Of a stretch of 41,905 bases of DNA, positions 16,627 to 24,856 are shown piece by piece. The notes below the pieces were generated by a model, which saw only the letters and a list, made by a program, of their open reading frames with translations, was not told the origin of the DNA and did no database searches. The DNA is from Paraburkholderia polaris (GTDB lineage: Bacteria; Pseudomonadota; Gammaproteobacteria; Burkholderiales; Burkholderiaceae). The position numbers and the translations under genes are program-made. The DNA lies in assembly GCF_012927345.1 (NCBI RefSeq), contig NZ_JABBGJ010000064.1:1-41905 (forward strand). Reading direction: 5' to 3'. The first letter of the stretch is position 1, and every line of letters starts with the position of its first letter.

Positions 16627-17469
16627 TCAGGCCAGAACGGCGGTCGCGCGCATCGTCAGGTAACCTTCGTGATCTTTGGCCCACAGGTCAATGGTCTTGC
16701 CATCGGTGGAGGGTTTGCCGCAGACCGTGAATGACTGATCGGCGAAGGTCGGGCGCAGCGCCCTGAACGCGAAGCTCTTCAGCGTCGCATCGGGACGTTC
16801 GCGGCGCACCAGATCGACCAGCAATGTCGCAATCAGCGGACCGTGGACGATCAGCCCCGGGTAATCCTCGACCTGGGTCACATACGGATAGTCGTAGTGG
16901 ATGCGATGGCTGTTGAAGGTCAGCGCCGAGTAGCGAAACAGCGTCACGGCGTCCGCGTTCATGGTGCGCCGCCACGTTTCACTTTCCGGCGCGGGCACCG
17001 GTTTCGCCGACGCCTGGCCAAGTTGCGGCGCATCGCGGTAGACGATGTCGTGCTCTTCCTCGATCTTCAACTCACCGCCCGCCTCGATCGTGTGCTGCAC
17101 GGTAACGAACACGAGGCGGCCCGAGCGGCCGGTCTTGTCTTCGATGTTGGCGATGGTCGAGGTGCGCCTCGCGTGTTCGCCGACCTTGAGCGGCGCATGA
17201 AAGGTCAGACGTCCACCGGCCCACATGCGGCGAGGCAACGGCACCGGCGGCAGGAAGCCGCCGCGCTTCGGGTGACCGTCCGATCCTACTTCGGACATCG
17301 GCGCAACCGGCAGGAAATAAAACCAGTGCCACAGCGGCGGCACCGTATCGCCGCTCTCAGCCTGATCGAGTGTGGCGGCCATAGCTGCCAGCGGAAAAGC
17401 TGTGATGTCGTCGGCCTGCACGGCGTGACGGCCGATGTATTCGTTAAGGGCATAGCCAGGTTCGCGCAC
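16627..17469 (-). CDS. FAS1-type dehydratase/hot-dog hydratase (mesaconyl-/itaconyl-CoA hydratase-like)
   Basis: This 280-residue double hot-dog protein is of the HTD2-like group that includes mesaconyl-C4-CoA and itaconyl-CoA hydratases. N-terminal half: PLWHWFYFLPVAPMSEVGSDGHPKRGGFLPPVPLPRRMWAGG. C-terminal half carries the catalytic block LFRYSALTFNSHRIHYDYPYVTQVEDYPGLIVHGPL. It starts at GTG 17469, supported by AGGAG nine bases upstream. It should add water to an enoyl-CoA made by the dehydrogenase at 15432, giving the 3-hydroxyacyl-CoA that the CitE-like lyase or a thiolase-fold/DUF35 pair can cleave. The exact CoA ester cannot be told. Confidence 0.88.
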   Translation of the reverse strand: MREPGYALNEYIGRHAVQADDITAFPLAAMAATLDQAESGDTVPPLWHWFYFLPVAPMSEVGSDGHPKRGGFLPPVPLPRRMWAGGRLTFHAPLKVGEHARRTSTIANIEDKTGRSGRLVFVTVQHTIEAGGELKIEEEHDIVYRDAPQLGQASAKPVPAPESETWRRTMNADAVTLFRYSALTFNSHRIHYDYPYVTQVEDYPGLIVHGPLIATLLVDLVRRERPDATLKSFAFRALRPTFADQSFTVCGKPSTDGKTIDLWAKDHEGYLTMRATAVLA

Positions 17470-17563
17470 GCTATCTGTCTCCTGATTCGCCTGTCAGGCA
17501 GGCGATACAACCGGTGTCTGTGGACGGCCTTCTTTTTTGGCTTCAATGTGAGGGCAGGCCTTT

Positions 17564-17977
17564 TCAGGCGGCCTGCATTTCAAACAGGATCAGGCCGCCT
17601 TGATCGCCAAAGGGTTTTAGAACGGCCCGAACTGGTGTGCCGGGCGTCGGCAGCGTGCCAGGCTCATTGACCAGATTGCTATACAGCATGGGGCCTTCCT
17701 TCAGATGCACCAGCACTACGGTGTACGGGACTGCGGCGACCAGTTCCTTGAAATAGGCACGGTGAAACCGGCATGCGGTTACGATCACGCCTTCGCCCGA
17801 CAAAGTGACCGACTCGTATTCGCTGGACAGGCACGCTGCGCATCGGTCCGCCGGCAGCAGGCGGACTTCACCGCATTGTCTGCACTTCTGTCCAACCAGC
17901 CGGCCGCCTCGAATGCATGACCAGAATGCACGATCTCCTTCCTGCACCGGCGGGGTGGGCCGCAACTCTTCAATCAT
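17564..17977 (-). CDS. Zn-ribbon/OB-fold (DUF35) protein, second copy
   Basis: This 137-residue DUF35 protein has a ribbon with Cys32, Cys35, Cys46 and Cys49 (KCRQCGEVRLLPADRCAACLSSE) and an OB-fold (GEGVIVTACRFHRAYFKELV, YTVVLVHLKEGPMLYSNLV). GGAG sits seven bases before ATG 17977. It is the first gene of the minus-strand operon and has no thiolase-fold gene beside it. The obvious partner is thiolase-fold protein 1 (8622-9761) in the facing operon, which lacks a DUF35 neighbour. That pairing is an inference. Confidence 0.88.
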   Translation of the reverse strand: MIEELRPTPPVQEGDRAFWSCIRGGRLVGQKCRQCGEVRLLPADRCAACLSSEYESVTLSGEGVIVTACRFHRAYFKELVAAVPYTVVLVHLKEGPMLYSNLVNEPGTLPTPGTPVRAVLKPFGDQGGLILFEMQAA

Positions 17978-18149
17978 GTTCTGCTCCGGACCGGGTATTT
18001 GCGCTACGAACGCGTTTACAGACCAGCAATCGTTGAGGTCGGTTCAAGGCGCTGCGCACGCTTTGGACTCCGCGCCTGAGGCAAGCCTCGAGGCAGAGTT
18101 GTTAGAGGAGAGAATAGGTTTTCGATGCGCGCTGTTCAATCCGCGTTCG

Positions 18150-18176
18150 GGGCATATGATATATAACCAAATGTAT
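18150..18176 (-). promoter_or_regulatory. Candidate LysR operator, copy 2
   Basis: Read on the minus strand toward the DUF35 gene it is ATACATTTGGTTATAT then ATCATATGCCC. This matches copy 1 (5953-5979) at 25 of 27 positions and points the same way relative to its operon, 173 bases before the ATG. The transposon begins about 110 bases further out, so the promoter region appears intact. Confidence 0.65.
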
Positions 18177-18321
18177 CAGTCGAGCAGCAGTTCCGATAAC
18201 GCGTCCGATCAGGCTCACAGGCGGGTCGTGATTGCCGTGATCGCAGTATTTAGCGGTTCGCCGTAGCCGCGCGTGTGATCTTCAGCGATAAATGGCGGGA
18301 AAATTCCAGCGCTATTTGTCG

Positions 18322-19145
18322 CTATGTGACACCGATTACGAGGGTGCTGCGCGCGGCCTCGACAACATCCTCGGTAATCACCTTCAGGTCATTGATGCGC
18401 AGGATGCGGTCGATCTGCACGAACAGTCGATGGAGCAAACGGAAGTTCCCAGCGGTGATGCGCGCGATTGCTGCAATCGCCTGGCTGTCAGTGAAATCCG
18501 CCTGATCCAGGGTGAGGCCGAGTCGCCGCCAATGCCGTGTCAGGACGAAAGACAGTTCGTCGTTTAAGAGCGGGCGATAGTGATGAGCGAATCCCACACG
18601 ACTGAACAATTGAGGGTAGCGCGCCATACGTTTCTCGATACCCGGCATGCCCACGAGGATGAGGCCAATATTTGTCCGGTCGAACAGATCGCGAGCATAT
18701 TCAAGGGCCGAGGTTGATAGGCGCTCGGCCTCATCAACGATTAACAACTCGATGCCTGCGGCATCTCGATCGCAGTGACCTTTCTTTGCAGCTTGATTGG
18801 CCTCTTCAATGCAAATGCTCGCTCGGCTGCTGAGCAGCTTGACCTCTTTGCGAAACTCGTTCAACGGACCGCTTACAGTGGGCGTGTAAAAAATGGTGCG
18901 CGCGCGGGCCACTGCCGAATAGACTTTGGCGTCGGATGGGTCACGTGGCCCCCACGAAAGGAGCAACGGCTCGGCCAGGTCCCAATGGGCATAACGACGA
19001 GCAGAGTTTTACCGATGCCGGCAGCTCCATAACACAGGCCAATGTAGCGGTGACGGCGCACAGTGTCTGCAAATTCCGTAAATCGCCGGTGCTCTTTCGT
19101 AACGATGAAGTTTTGGGCTCGACGGCCAGCGGAACTGGTCGTCAT
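18322..19145 (-). pseudogene. TniB/p271-like AAA+ transposition helper, frameshifted after Walker A
   Basis: The N-terminal part (MTTSSAGRRAQNFIVTKEHR and so on) overlaps the transposase stop as ATGA and carries Walker A CYGAAGIGKT at residues 39-47. Immediately after the Thr codon the family sequence (SARRYAHWDLAEPLLLSWGP) continues in the -1 frame. It then runs to Walker B (IELLIVDEAERL), sensor region (IGLILVGMPGIEKR) and the stop at 18322. In the original frame the protein ends after 90 residues. The joined length of about 274 residues matches this helper family, so only one lesion is present, near 18998-19004. The role would be ATP-dependent target choice and activation of the transposase. 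Ribosomal frameshifting is conceivable but the site is not a classic slippery heptamer. Confidence 0.75.
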
Positions 19146-20614
19146 GATTTGTCTTCCCTGTAGGTATGCAGCTTCACATGGCGCTTGCGATGCTCGACCT
19201 CGGGTTGGCGATCAGATTCTCGGGCACGGTCAGGCAGGAAATCGACGACCCGAGTGATCCGCTCATTGATCTGGCTTCGCAGCGACCTTCGATGGTTGGT
19301 GCGGGCGGTTTGAATGTCTTTGAGCGTGACGGTCTCGGCTTCGTGTTCGGGGCTTACCGCACGGCAGAGGAAGCGGTTCCGATGAAACACCCGTATTTCG
19401 GCCAGATCGCGAGGGTCATACCGGATCGTGATCGGTTCGCCAACGTAAGCCGCAAGCGTCGGGGCAAGATAGCGCAGGCCCTGGAAGTGGATGCCGTCGC
19501 GATGGATGACGCGGGACTTCGCCACCATCACCAGCAGCATGTCCAAGTCCTCAAGACTATCGGGCATTCGGGGCAGCCAGCCATTGCCAACCCATGACCG
19601 AATTGGCGTCGTACCGGTTTCACTATGCACGCGCGTGTTGTAGGTTCCGATGATAAAAGCGCCGACTGCTGCGTCCAGCTCGGACAGCGATAATTTCGGT
19701 GGTGTGGCGGGCTTGCCGCCTCTCAGGTGTCCCGGAAGCTCGGGCAGAAGCTCCGTGTTCAACGTGCCGAATAGCCGCTCCACTTTGCCCCGACCTTGCG
19801 GCCGGGCGACAGCCGAGTACACGATTTGGAAGTGCAGGTCCGCTGCAACCTGTTCAAGATGAGTGCTGGTGAAATCGCTGCCGTGATCGATATAGAGCAC
19901 GTCAGGGATGCCGCTAACGGGCCATTGCGAATCCGACTTTCTCCAGATCGCCTGCCGCAAAGCGAGCGACGTTTGTAATGATGAAGGCGCGCCGAGAAAC
20001 ACCATGTATCCAGCGACGGCCCGCGAATGATCGTCAATGACAGTTGTCAGCCAGGGGCGGACAGGCGCGCCATTCGAGTCGAGGATCAGGATGTCGAATT
20101 CGGTGTGATCGGCCTGCCAGATCGCATTCGGGATCTCGGCGCGGTGCCGATAAACCATCTCGAATCGGTTGCGAAATGCGGCGTGACCTTCGTGCGCGAG
20201 CGTGACAAGTGCCGGGTCCAGTGCGGCGACGATCGAGTGAATACTGCTGTAAGACGGTGGCGACCATCCCTGCTGTTGTGCGACTTCGACTATGCGGCGA
20301 TGAAGCGTCGCCGCCGATGGTCGGGGTTTTCGCAGCGCCATGCCTTCGATCAGGCCGACCATCTCAGCGCTTAATTTCCGCGATCCGCGATCGGATCGTG
20401 CCGACCGGGCGAGGCCCACCAGTCCGCCGCCCAGGTATCGGGTGAGCCAGCGCTCGGCGGTTCGGATCGAGATATCGGCGTCGGCCGCTGCTCGTGACAG
20501 GGGAACACCATCTTCAAGATGCGGCCTGAGCACAGCGAACCGGGTCATCGACTCTTTAAGCCGGACGGCCGCTAATCCGGTCAGATCGGATTTGCCTCCA
20601 CTGCCTGAAGTCAT
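19142..20614 (-). CDS. DDE transposase, Tn552/TniA-like (rve, Mu-transposase C-terminal type)
   Basis: This 490-residue transposase starts at ATG 20614, nine bases after GGAG; a longer frame upstream has no such site. An N-terminal helix-turn-helix (VPLSRAAADADISIRTAERWLTRY) binds the element ends. The catalytic core reads IWQADHTEFDILIL (first Asp), VLYIDHGSDFTSTHL (second Asp) and RPQGRGKVERLFGTLN (Glu). The C-terminal beta-barrel segment FQGLRYLAPTLAAYVGEPITIRYDPRDLAEIRVF is typical of Mu/TniA-type enzymes. The basic C-terminal tail may contact the helper ATPase, whose start overlaps this stop codon. Reading frame intact. Confidence 0.88.
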   Translation of the reverse strand: MTSGSGGKSDLTGLAAVRLKESMTRFAVLRPHLEDGVPLSRAAADADISIRTAERWLTRYLGGGLVGLARSARSDRGSRKLSAEMVGLIEGMALRKPRPSAATLHRRIVEVAQQQGWSPPSYSSIHSIVAALDPALVTLAHEGHAAFRNRFEMVYRHRAEIPNAIWQADHTEFDILILDSNGAPVRPWLTTVIDDHSRAVAGYMVFLGAPSSLQTSLALRQAIWRKSDSQWPVSGIPDVLYIDHGSDFTSTHLEQVAADLHFQIVYSAVARPQGRGKVERLFGTLNTELLPELPGHLRGGKPATPPKLSLSELDAAVGAFIIGTYNTRVHSETGTTPIRSWVGNGWLPRMPDSLEDLDMLLVMVAKSRVIHRDGIHFQGLRYLAPTLAAYVGEPITIRYDPRDLAEIRVFHRNRFLCRAVSPEHEAETVTLKDIQTARTNHRRSLRSQINERITRVVDFLPDRARESDRQPEVEHRKRHVKLHTYREDKS

Positions 20615-20655
20615 GTTGAACACTCCATGCTGAACCGGATGCCGCCTCGCCAATG

Positions 20656-20683
20656 TGTCCGTAAGAGGATCGTTCAACGGACA
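20656..20683. promoter_or_regulatory. Candidate res subsite (28-bp palindrome)
   Basis: TGTCCGT and ACGGACA form perfect outer arms of a 28-bp window lying between the divergent transposase and resolvase genes. Serine resolvases of this class act on about 28-bp dyads in exactly this location. The core TTCAACGG recurs at 20759-20766 next to ACGTACA, suggesting a second, weaker subsite. Function inferred. Confidence 0.5.
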
Positions 20684-20788
20684 CTCAACACCCACGGCGC
20701 GAGCTGATGGAAATCGCGGCTCTGAGCGTCTCACTTAGATGGTACGATGAATTTATCATTCAACGGCCCTTTAACGTACACTTTCTGC

Positions 20789-21370
20789 ATGACGAAGACA
20801 CTCATCGGCTACGCTCGCTGTTCCACCGACAAACAGGATCTGAGCGCCCAACAGTGCGCGCTCGTCGAACTCGGCGTCGCGCCAGATCGGATCTATACGG
20901 ATCGTGGATTGACCGGCACCAACCGGTCGCGGCCAGGGCTGGATCAGGCCCTGGCCGCCGTTCGTCGCGGTGACACACTCGTTGTCCCGAAACTCGATCG
21001 GCTAGCCCGGTCGGTACCGGATGCCCGTGATATTGCTGATTCCCTGATCGCACGCGGTGTGAAACTAGCCCTTGGTTCAAGCGTGTACGACCCGACTGAC
21101 CCGATGGGCAAAATGTTTTTCAACATCCTTGCCACCTTCGCCGAGTTCGAAGCCGACCTGATTCGTATGCGCACGCGCGAGGGAATGGCTATCGCGCGCG
21201 CCAAAGGTAAACTTCGGGGGAAGCAGCCCAAACTCTCCCTCAAACAACAGAAAGAGTTGCGCCGGATGCATGACGGCGGCAACCATTCCATCAGTGACCT
21301 GGCCGAGCTGTTTTCGGTTTCGCGTCCGACCGTATACCGAACTCTCGCTCGGCAACCAGGCAGCGCATAG
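20789..21370 (+). CDS. Serine site-specific recombinase (resolvase/invertase)
   Basis: This is a 193-residue small serine recombinase. The catalytic domain starts IGYARCSTDKQDLSAQQCAL with the nucleophile Ser12, and continues DRIYTDRGLTGTNRSRPGLDQAL and LVVPKLDRLARSVPDARDI. The E helix FFNILATFAEFEADLIRMRTREGMAIA follows, then a C-terminal Hin-like helix-turn-helix (HSISDLAELFSVSRPTVYRTLAR). The ATG at 20789 fits the family start better than the upstream in-frame ATG at 20747. It is divergent from the transposase across a res-like region and would resolve cointegrates. A remnant of a related gene's last 24 codons lies at 27315. Confidence 0.92.
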   Translation: MTKTLIGYARCSTDKQDLSAQQCALVELGVAPDRIYTDRGLTGTNRSRPGLDQALAAVRRGDTLVVPKLDRLARSVPDARDIADSLIARGVKLALGSSVYDPTDPMGKMFFNILATFAEFEADLIRMRTREGMAIARAKGKLRGKQPKLSLKQQKELRRMHDGGNHSISDLAELFSVSRPTVYRTLARQPGSA

Positions 21371-21856
21371 CGCGCAGAAGTCACCGTCATTTATGGAGAA
21401 ATTGCAGCCATGGTGCCCACCATATATCGCAGGTTTCGCGATATATGCGACACGGAGCTGCGCGCTCGGCGCCTGCCTGAAAGGCACAGACCGGCCACGA
21501 AGAGTCACTGAATGGGGTTTCGGGAACGGCCGACAATCGTTCAGTAACCGCCTCTTGAAATTCCGGTGACGTCGGGGTTGACGGGAGCAATTGTTCCGAT
21601 CAACTTTCGCAAACTGACTTCGGCCAGACAAAAGTAGCAATCGGCGGCGCATGTGAAAATGTCGTCGTAGGTAATGGCGCCCCTCCTGTCGAATCACGTT
21701 TCGGCTTGACGTTGTGAGGCCGCGGCGTGATCGGCTGACCGGTCACGTATCCCGGGGGACGGTCGCAGGCGCGCTGCTTTGGCAGAGCGAGCAGCGCTCA
21801 TCGGCAAGACAACCTTGCGTCCGCCCGGCTTTCGAGCGAAACGGCCAAGGGCAATG
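21371..21856. other. Non-coding region past the resolvase, with a perfect hairpin
   Basis: No gene supported. CATATATCGC and GCGATATATG (21421-21447) form a 10-bp stem with a 7-base loop. There is no T tract, so it is more likely part of the transposon end than a terminator. The rest, up to the sugar dehydrogenase stop, shows nothing recognisable. Confidence 0.5.
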
Positions 21857-23203
21857 TCATTTCCCTGCCGGCGCAATGTCTGCCGATTTAACGTTGTCAC
21901 GCGGCGCTACTCGCCAGACAGCGTTGCCCACGTCGTCAGCGACGAGCAATGCCCCGTGCGCGTCCAGCGCCACGCCGACGGGTCGACCAACGGCGTGGCC
22001 GTCAGCCGTCAGAAAACCGCTCAGGAAATCCTCAGGTGCGCCGACAGGTTTCCCATCCACAAATGCCACGAACACGACCTTGTAACCGGTGCGCGGCTTG
22101 CGATTCCATGAGCCGTGCTGGCCGACAAATGCGCCGCCCCGGTAATGCGGTGGGAACAACGTCTGGTCGTAAAAGACAAGACCTAGCGACGCCGTGTGAT
22201 TGCCGAGGGCATAGTCGGGCGCGATGGCCTTCGCAACCATATCGGGGCGTTGAGGTTTGACGCGAGTGTCGATGTGCCGGCCGTAGTAGCTGTATGGGAA
22301 GCCATAGAACGCGCCCTCTTTTACTGCTGTCATGTAGTCGGGCACAAGGTCGTTGCCGAGGTCGTCCCGCTCGTTCACGGTCGTCCACAAGGCGCCGCTC
22401 TCCGGTTGCCATGAGAGGCCGTTGGCATTGCGCAATCCTGTTGCATAGGGCCGCAAGCGGCCGCTTTCCACGTCGAACTCGAGGATTCGCGCTCGGCCTT
22501 CTTCGGCGTCGACTCCATTTTCCCCAGCGTTGCTGTTCGATCCCACCGTGATATACAGATGTTTGCCGGAGCGGTCGGCGAGGATATTTTTTGTCCAGTG
22601 ATGGTTGATCGGGCCCGCCGGTAAGTCGGCAACCTTGACACCGGGGCTTGCGATCGAGGTAGCCCCTGTCACGTAGTCGAAACGCAGCAGGGCGTCCGTA
22701 TCGGCAACGTAGAGTTGATTGCCAATCAGCGCCATTCCGAACGGCGAGTGCAGGCCACGGAGAAACACAGTTTGCATTTGAGCGACTCCGCTGCCGTTCG
22801 CATCGCGCAAGAGCACGATGCGATCAGGGCTCGGCACACCGGCGCCTGCGCGCAGCATGACCTGCCGCCTGATCCAGCCGAATATGCCACTTCCTTCATC
22901 GTGTTCTTTAGGCGCGTCGCTTTCCGCCACCAGTACGTCACCGTTGGGCAACGTGTAAAGCCAGCGCGGATGTGCGAGCCCACTGGCGAATTCGGTGACA
23001 GCAAAACCGCGGGGAGCGGTGGGCAGAGAACCGGCAGCGCGCGCCTGGACGGGCGCGATGTTGACCATTGGAATCAAGGTCGATTGCGGAGCCGGTATGG
23101 CGGGCGACGCGCCGAAGCCCGTATCGCTTGAACTTGATGGCCCGATCGCGCAGGAGGCCAGCGGCAAAACCAGTGCAACAGCCAGACGATTCAACAGGCG
23201 CAT
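21857..23203 (-). CDS. PQQ-type sugar (glucose/sorbosone) dehydrogenase lipoprotein
   Basis: This 448-residue beta-propeller of the glucose/sorbosone dehydrogenase family is likely periplasmic and PQQ-linked. ATG 23203 gives a lipoprotein signal peptide (MRLLNRLAVALVLPLASC) with lipobox LASC; Cys18 would be lipidated. Propeller blocks: APRGFAVTEFASGLAHPRWLYTLPNG, GLHSPFGMALIGNQLYVAD, AGPINHHWTKNILADRSGKHLYITVGSNSN (metal/active-site region), ARILEFDVESGRLRPYATGLRNANGLSWQP, GAFYGFPYSYYG and GGAFVGQHGSWNRKP. The nearest known members oxidise aldoses or sorbosone to acids. No cytochrome or PQQ-synthesis gene is nearby, so it may be a free-standing gene beside which the transposon landed. Confidence 0.9.
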   Translation of the reverse strand: MRLLNRLAVALVLPLASCAIGPSSSSDTGFGASPAIPAPQSTLIPMVNIAPVQARAAGSLPTAPRGFAVTEFASGLAHPRWLYTLPNGDVLVAESDAPKEHDEGSGIFGWIRRQVMLRAGAGVPSPDRIVLLRDANGSGVAQMQTVFLRGLHSPFGMALIGNQLYVADTDALLRFDYVTGATSIASPGVKVADLPAGPINHHWTKNILADRSGKHLYITVGSNSNAGENGVDAEEGRARILEFDVESGRLRPYATGLRNANGLSWQPESGALWTTVNERDDLGNDLVPDYMTAVKEGAFYGFPYSYYGRHIDTRVKPQRPDMVAKAIAPDYALGNHTASLGLVFYDQTLFPPHYRGGAFVGQHGSWNRKPRTGYKVVFVAFVDGKPVGAPEDFLSGFLTADGHAVGRPVGVALDAHGALLVADDVGNAVWRVAPRDNVKSADIAPAGK

Positions 23204-23492
23204 GTGGGTTACCAGCGATGAGCGTTGGTTAATGATGTTTGGGAGGAATAGCAAGAAACCGGCCTGAGACGTTGCGCACCAAGCTGCAAACTGCTCCATG
23301 GCTTCGATCGAAAGACCTCGGCTGCCCGGCTTTCTGGTCTTGTTGGACGTTACCTTGGCGGCTGTAACGAAACAACAGCGGCTCGAACGTCTGGAGGAAC
23401 GCGGGCGCATTGGCGCACCGTCTGCGCGCGGCCGAGTTGCCTGCTTTTATCCTTCAGACGTAGCACAACAAGGCAACGCGATAATGCGGACA

Positions 23493-24620
23493 TCATCTAG
23501 GAAGTAGATTGAGTAAGGCATTGCCTATTCCTTCCATGGTCTCGCCGGCCCCTTTCGCGACACCGGCCGCGCTGGCGCCGAGCGCATTCGCGAAGCCAGC
23601 AGCCAGGTGCTCGCTCAGGCTTTCGTTCAGCGAAAATTTCGGATCGCGCACGTTGCCGTCCAGTTCAAATTTCAATCTGATTTGCCCTTGGTGGTCCGTC
23701 AGCGCGGCAACCGCGGCCTTGCCAGGAATCGAGAGGAGCTTGTCAACTGGATTCCCGTTGCTGTTCTCGGCCAGCTGAAAATGGTTCAACGTCAACGTCC
23801 CCGGCGCATGTATATGGTAATTGCGAACTGCTGCATCAAGTGTCAGATCGATCGTGCTACTTCGTGCTTTCCCTTTCGAACTGGCCTCTTTCGGCAGGTA
23901 CGGATCGAGTTCGGAAATATCCACATTGCGCAGGGTGGCGTGCGTCTGCGAATCACTACTGGCAATCTTGATCCAGCCTGCGACCGACACGCCCCCTGTG
24001 TGCGATGGGCCCTTGATCAAGCCGGTCAGGTCAAACGTGGACGTGTCCGTGAGGTCGGGGAAATGCAGATGGTCGATCGTTGCGCGCACATCCGTAATCA
24101 GGATTCGATAGGCCGGCTTCTGCACTGTCTGATCGAAGAACTCGATCGTTCCGTGCCCCAGTGCGACGTGGTCGATGAGCTTGTCGCCGCTTGCGCGCGT
24201 GGCGGCTGCTACGGATTGGCCATTGGCTTCTCGCGCCGACTGGCTCAGGTTGGCCAGCAGACGCATGTGACCGTCTGCCGACCGTACAGCCGAGAGGTAA
24301 TAGCCCTCGGCTCTAACATTGAGAACGTGGACCCGATCTGACAGAAGCGCACGCATGTCGAGGTCGAACACGACGCGCTCGGCCCGAAAAACGTCAGCCG
24401 CCGGCCAGTTTTGCGACGCTCGCAGATGGACGCGTGTAAGCGTAATGCGGTTGAAGCTGACGTCGATGCGCTCGGCAGTCCCGAGTGGGCCGAGCATTTC
24501 CAGAACTCGCTGCTTCAGTTCATGAACGACGAAGAGCCAACCGCCCATACCCGCAAGCACGATCATGGCGATCGTTCCACCGACTCGGAATATCGTCCGT
24601 CCGCTTTTCGATCCGGACAT
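23493..24620 (-). CDS. DUF748/AsmA-like envelope protein
   Basis: This 375-residue protein begins at ATG 24620 after AAGGAG. One N-terminal membrane anchor (IFRVGGTIAMIVLAGMGGWLFVV) precedes a long beta-rich periplasmic part with DUF748/AsmA-like repeats: FNRITLTRVHLRASQ, VHVLNVRAEGYYLSAVRSADG, LIDHVALGHGTIEFFDQTV, ILITDVRATIDHLHFP and ATLRNVDISELDPYL. It ends in a Gly/Ala-rich amphipathic tail (AAGFANALGASAAGVAKGAGETMEGI). Proteins of this class span or line the periplasm and are linked to outer-membrane lipid balance. It is alone on its transcript as far as visible. The precise role is unknown. Confidence 0.75.
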   Translation of the reverse strand: MSGSKSGRTIFRVGGTIAMIVLAGMGGWLFVVHELKQRVLEMLGPLGTAERIDVSFNRITLTRVHLRASQNWPAADVFRAERVVFDLDMRALLSDRVHVLNVRAEGYYLSAVRSADGHMRLLANLSQSAREANGQSVAAATRASGDKLIDHVALGHGTIEFFDQTVQKPAYRILITDVRATIDHLHFPDLTDTSTFDLTGLIKGPSHTGGVSVAGWIKIASSDSQTHATLRNVDISELDPYLPKEASSKGKARSSTIDLTLDAAVRNYHIHAPGTLTLNHFQLAENSNGNPVDKLLSIPGKAAVAALTDHQGQIRLKFELDGNVRDPKFSLNESLSEHLAAGFANALGASAAGVAKGAGETMEGIGNALLNLLPR

Positions 24621-24856
24621 GTCGTGTTCTCCTTGTCGCGCCGAGCGGGGTGGCCGATGCGATAATTGGCGCAATTTTTATGCCTTCGTTTTCTATCAAT
24701 TAGCGGTACCGTGGGTCCCACATTCTGGCGAAGCCCTTAAGACACCTAGCCATTCCGCTTTCGCTCGCGACGCGCTGTCGGGGGGGCATTGGGGCACGGC
24801 TTTCACGTTCGTCGCAATCGCGTGGTAGGCGTCGGTCGACCTGGCAGCAGCGATGG

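Larger units (their letters stand above)
18285..21447. mobile_element. Tn552/Tn402-like transposon with serine resolvase
   Basis: The unit comprises a minus-strand rve-type transposase overlapping an AAA+ helper, plus a divergent serine recombinase. At the left edge GCGATAAATGGCGGGAAA (18285-18302) faces an inverted 14/18 match, GCGATATATGGTGGGCAC, on the minus strand of 21413-21430. These are candidate terminal transposase sites. Exact ends and a target-site duplication could not be fixed by eye. The helper is frameshifted, so the element is probably stalled. Confidence 0.6.
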
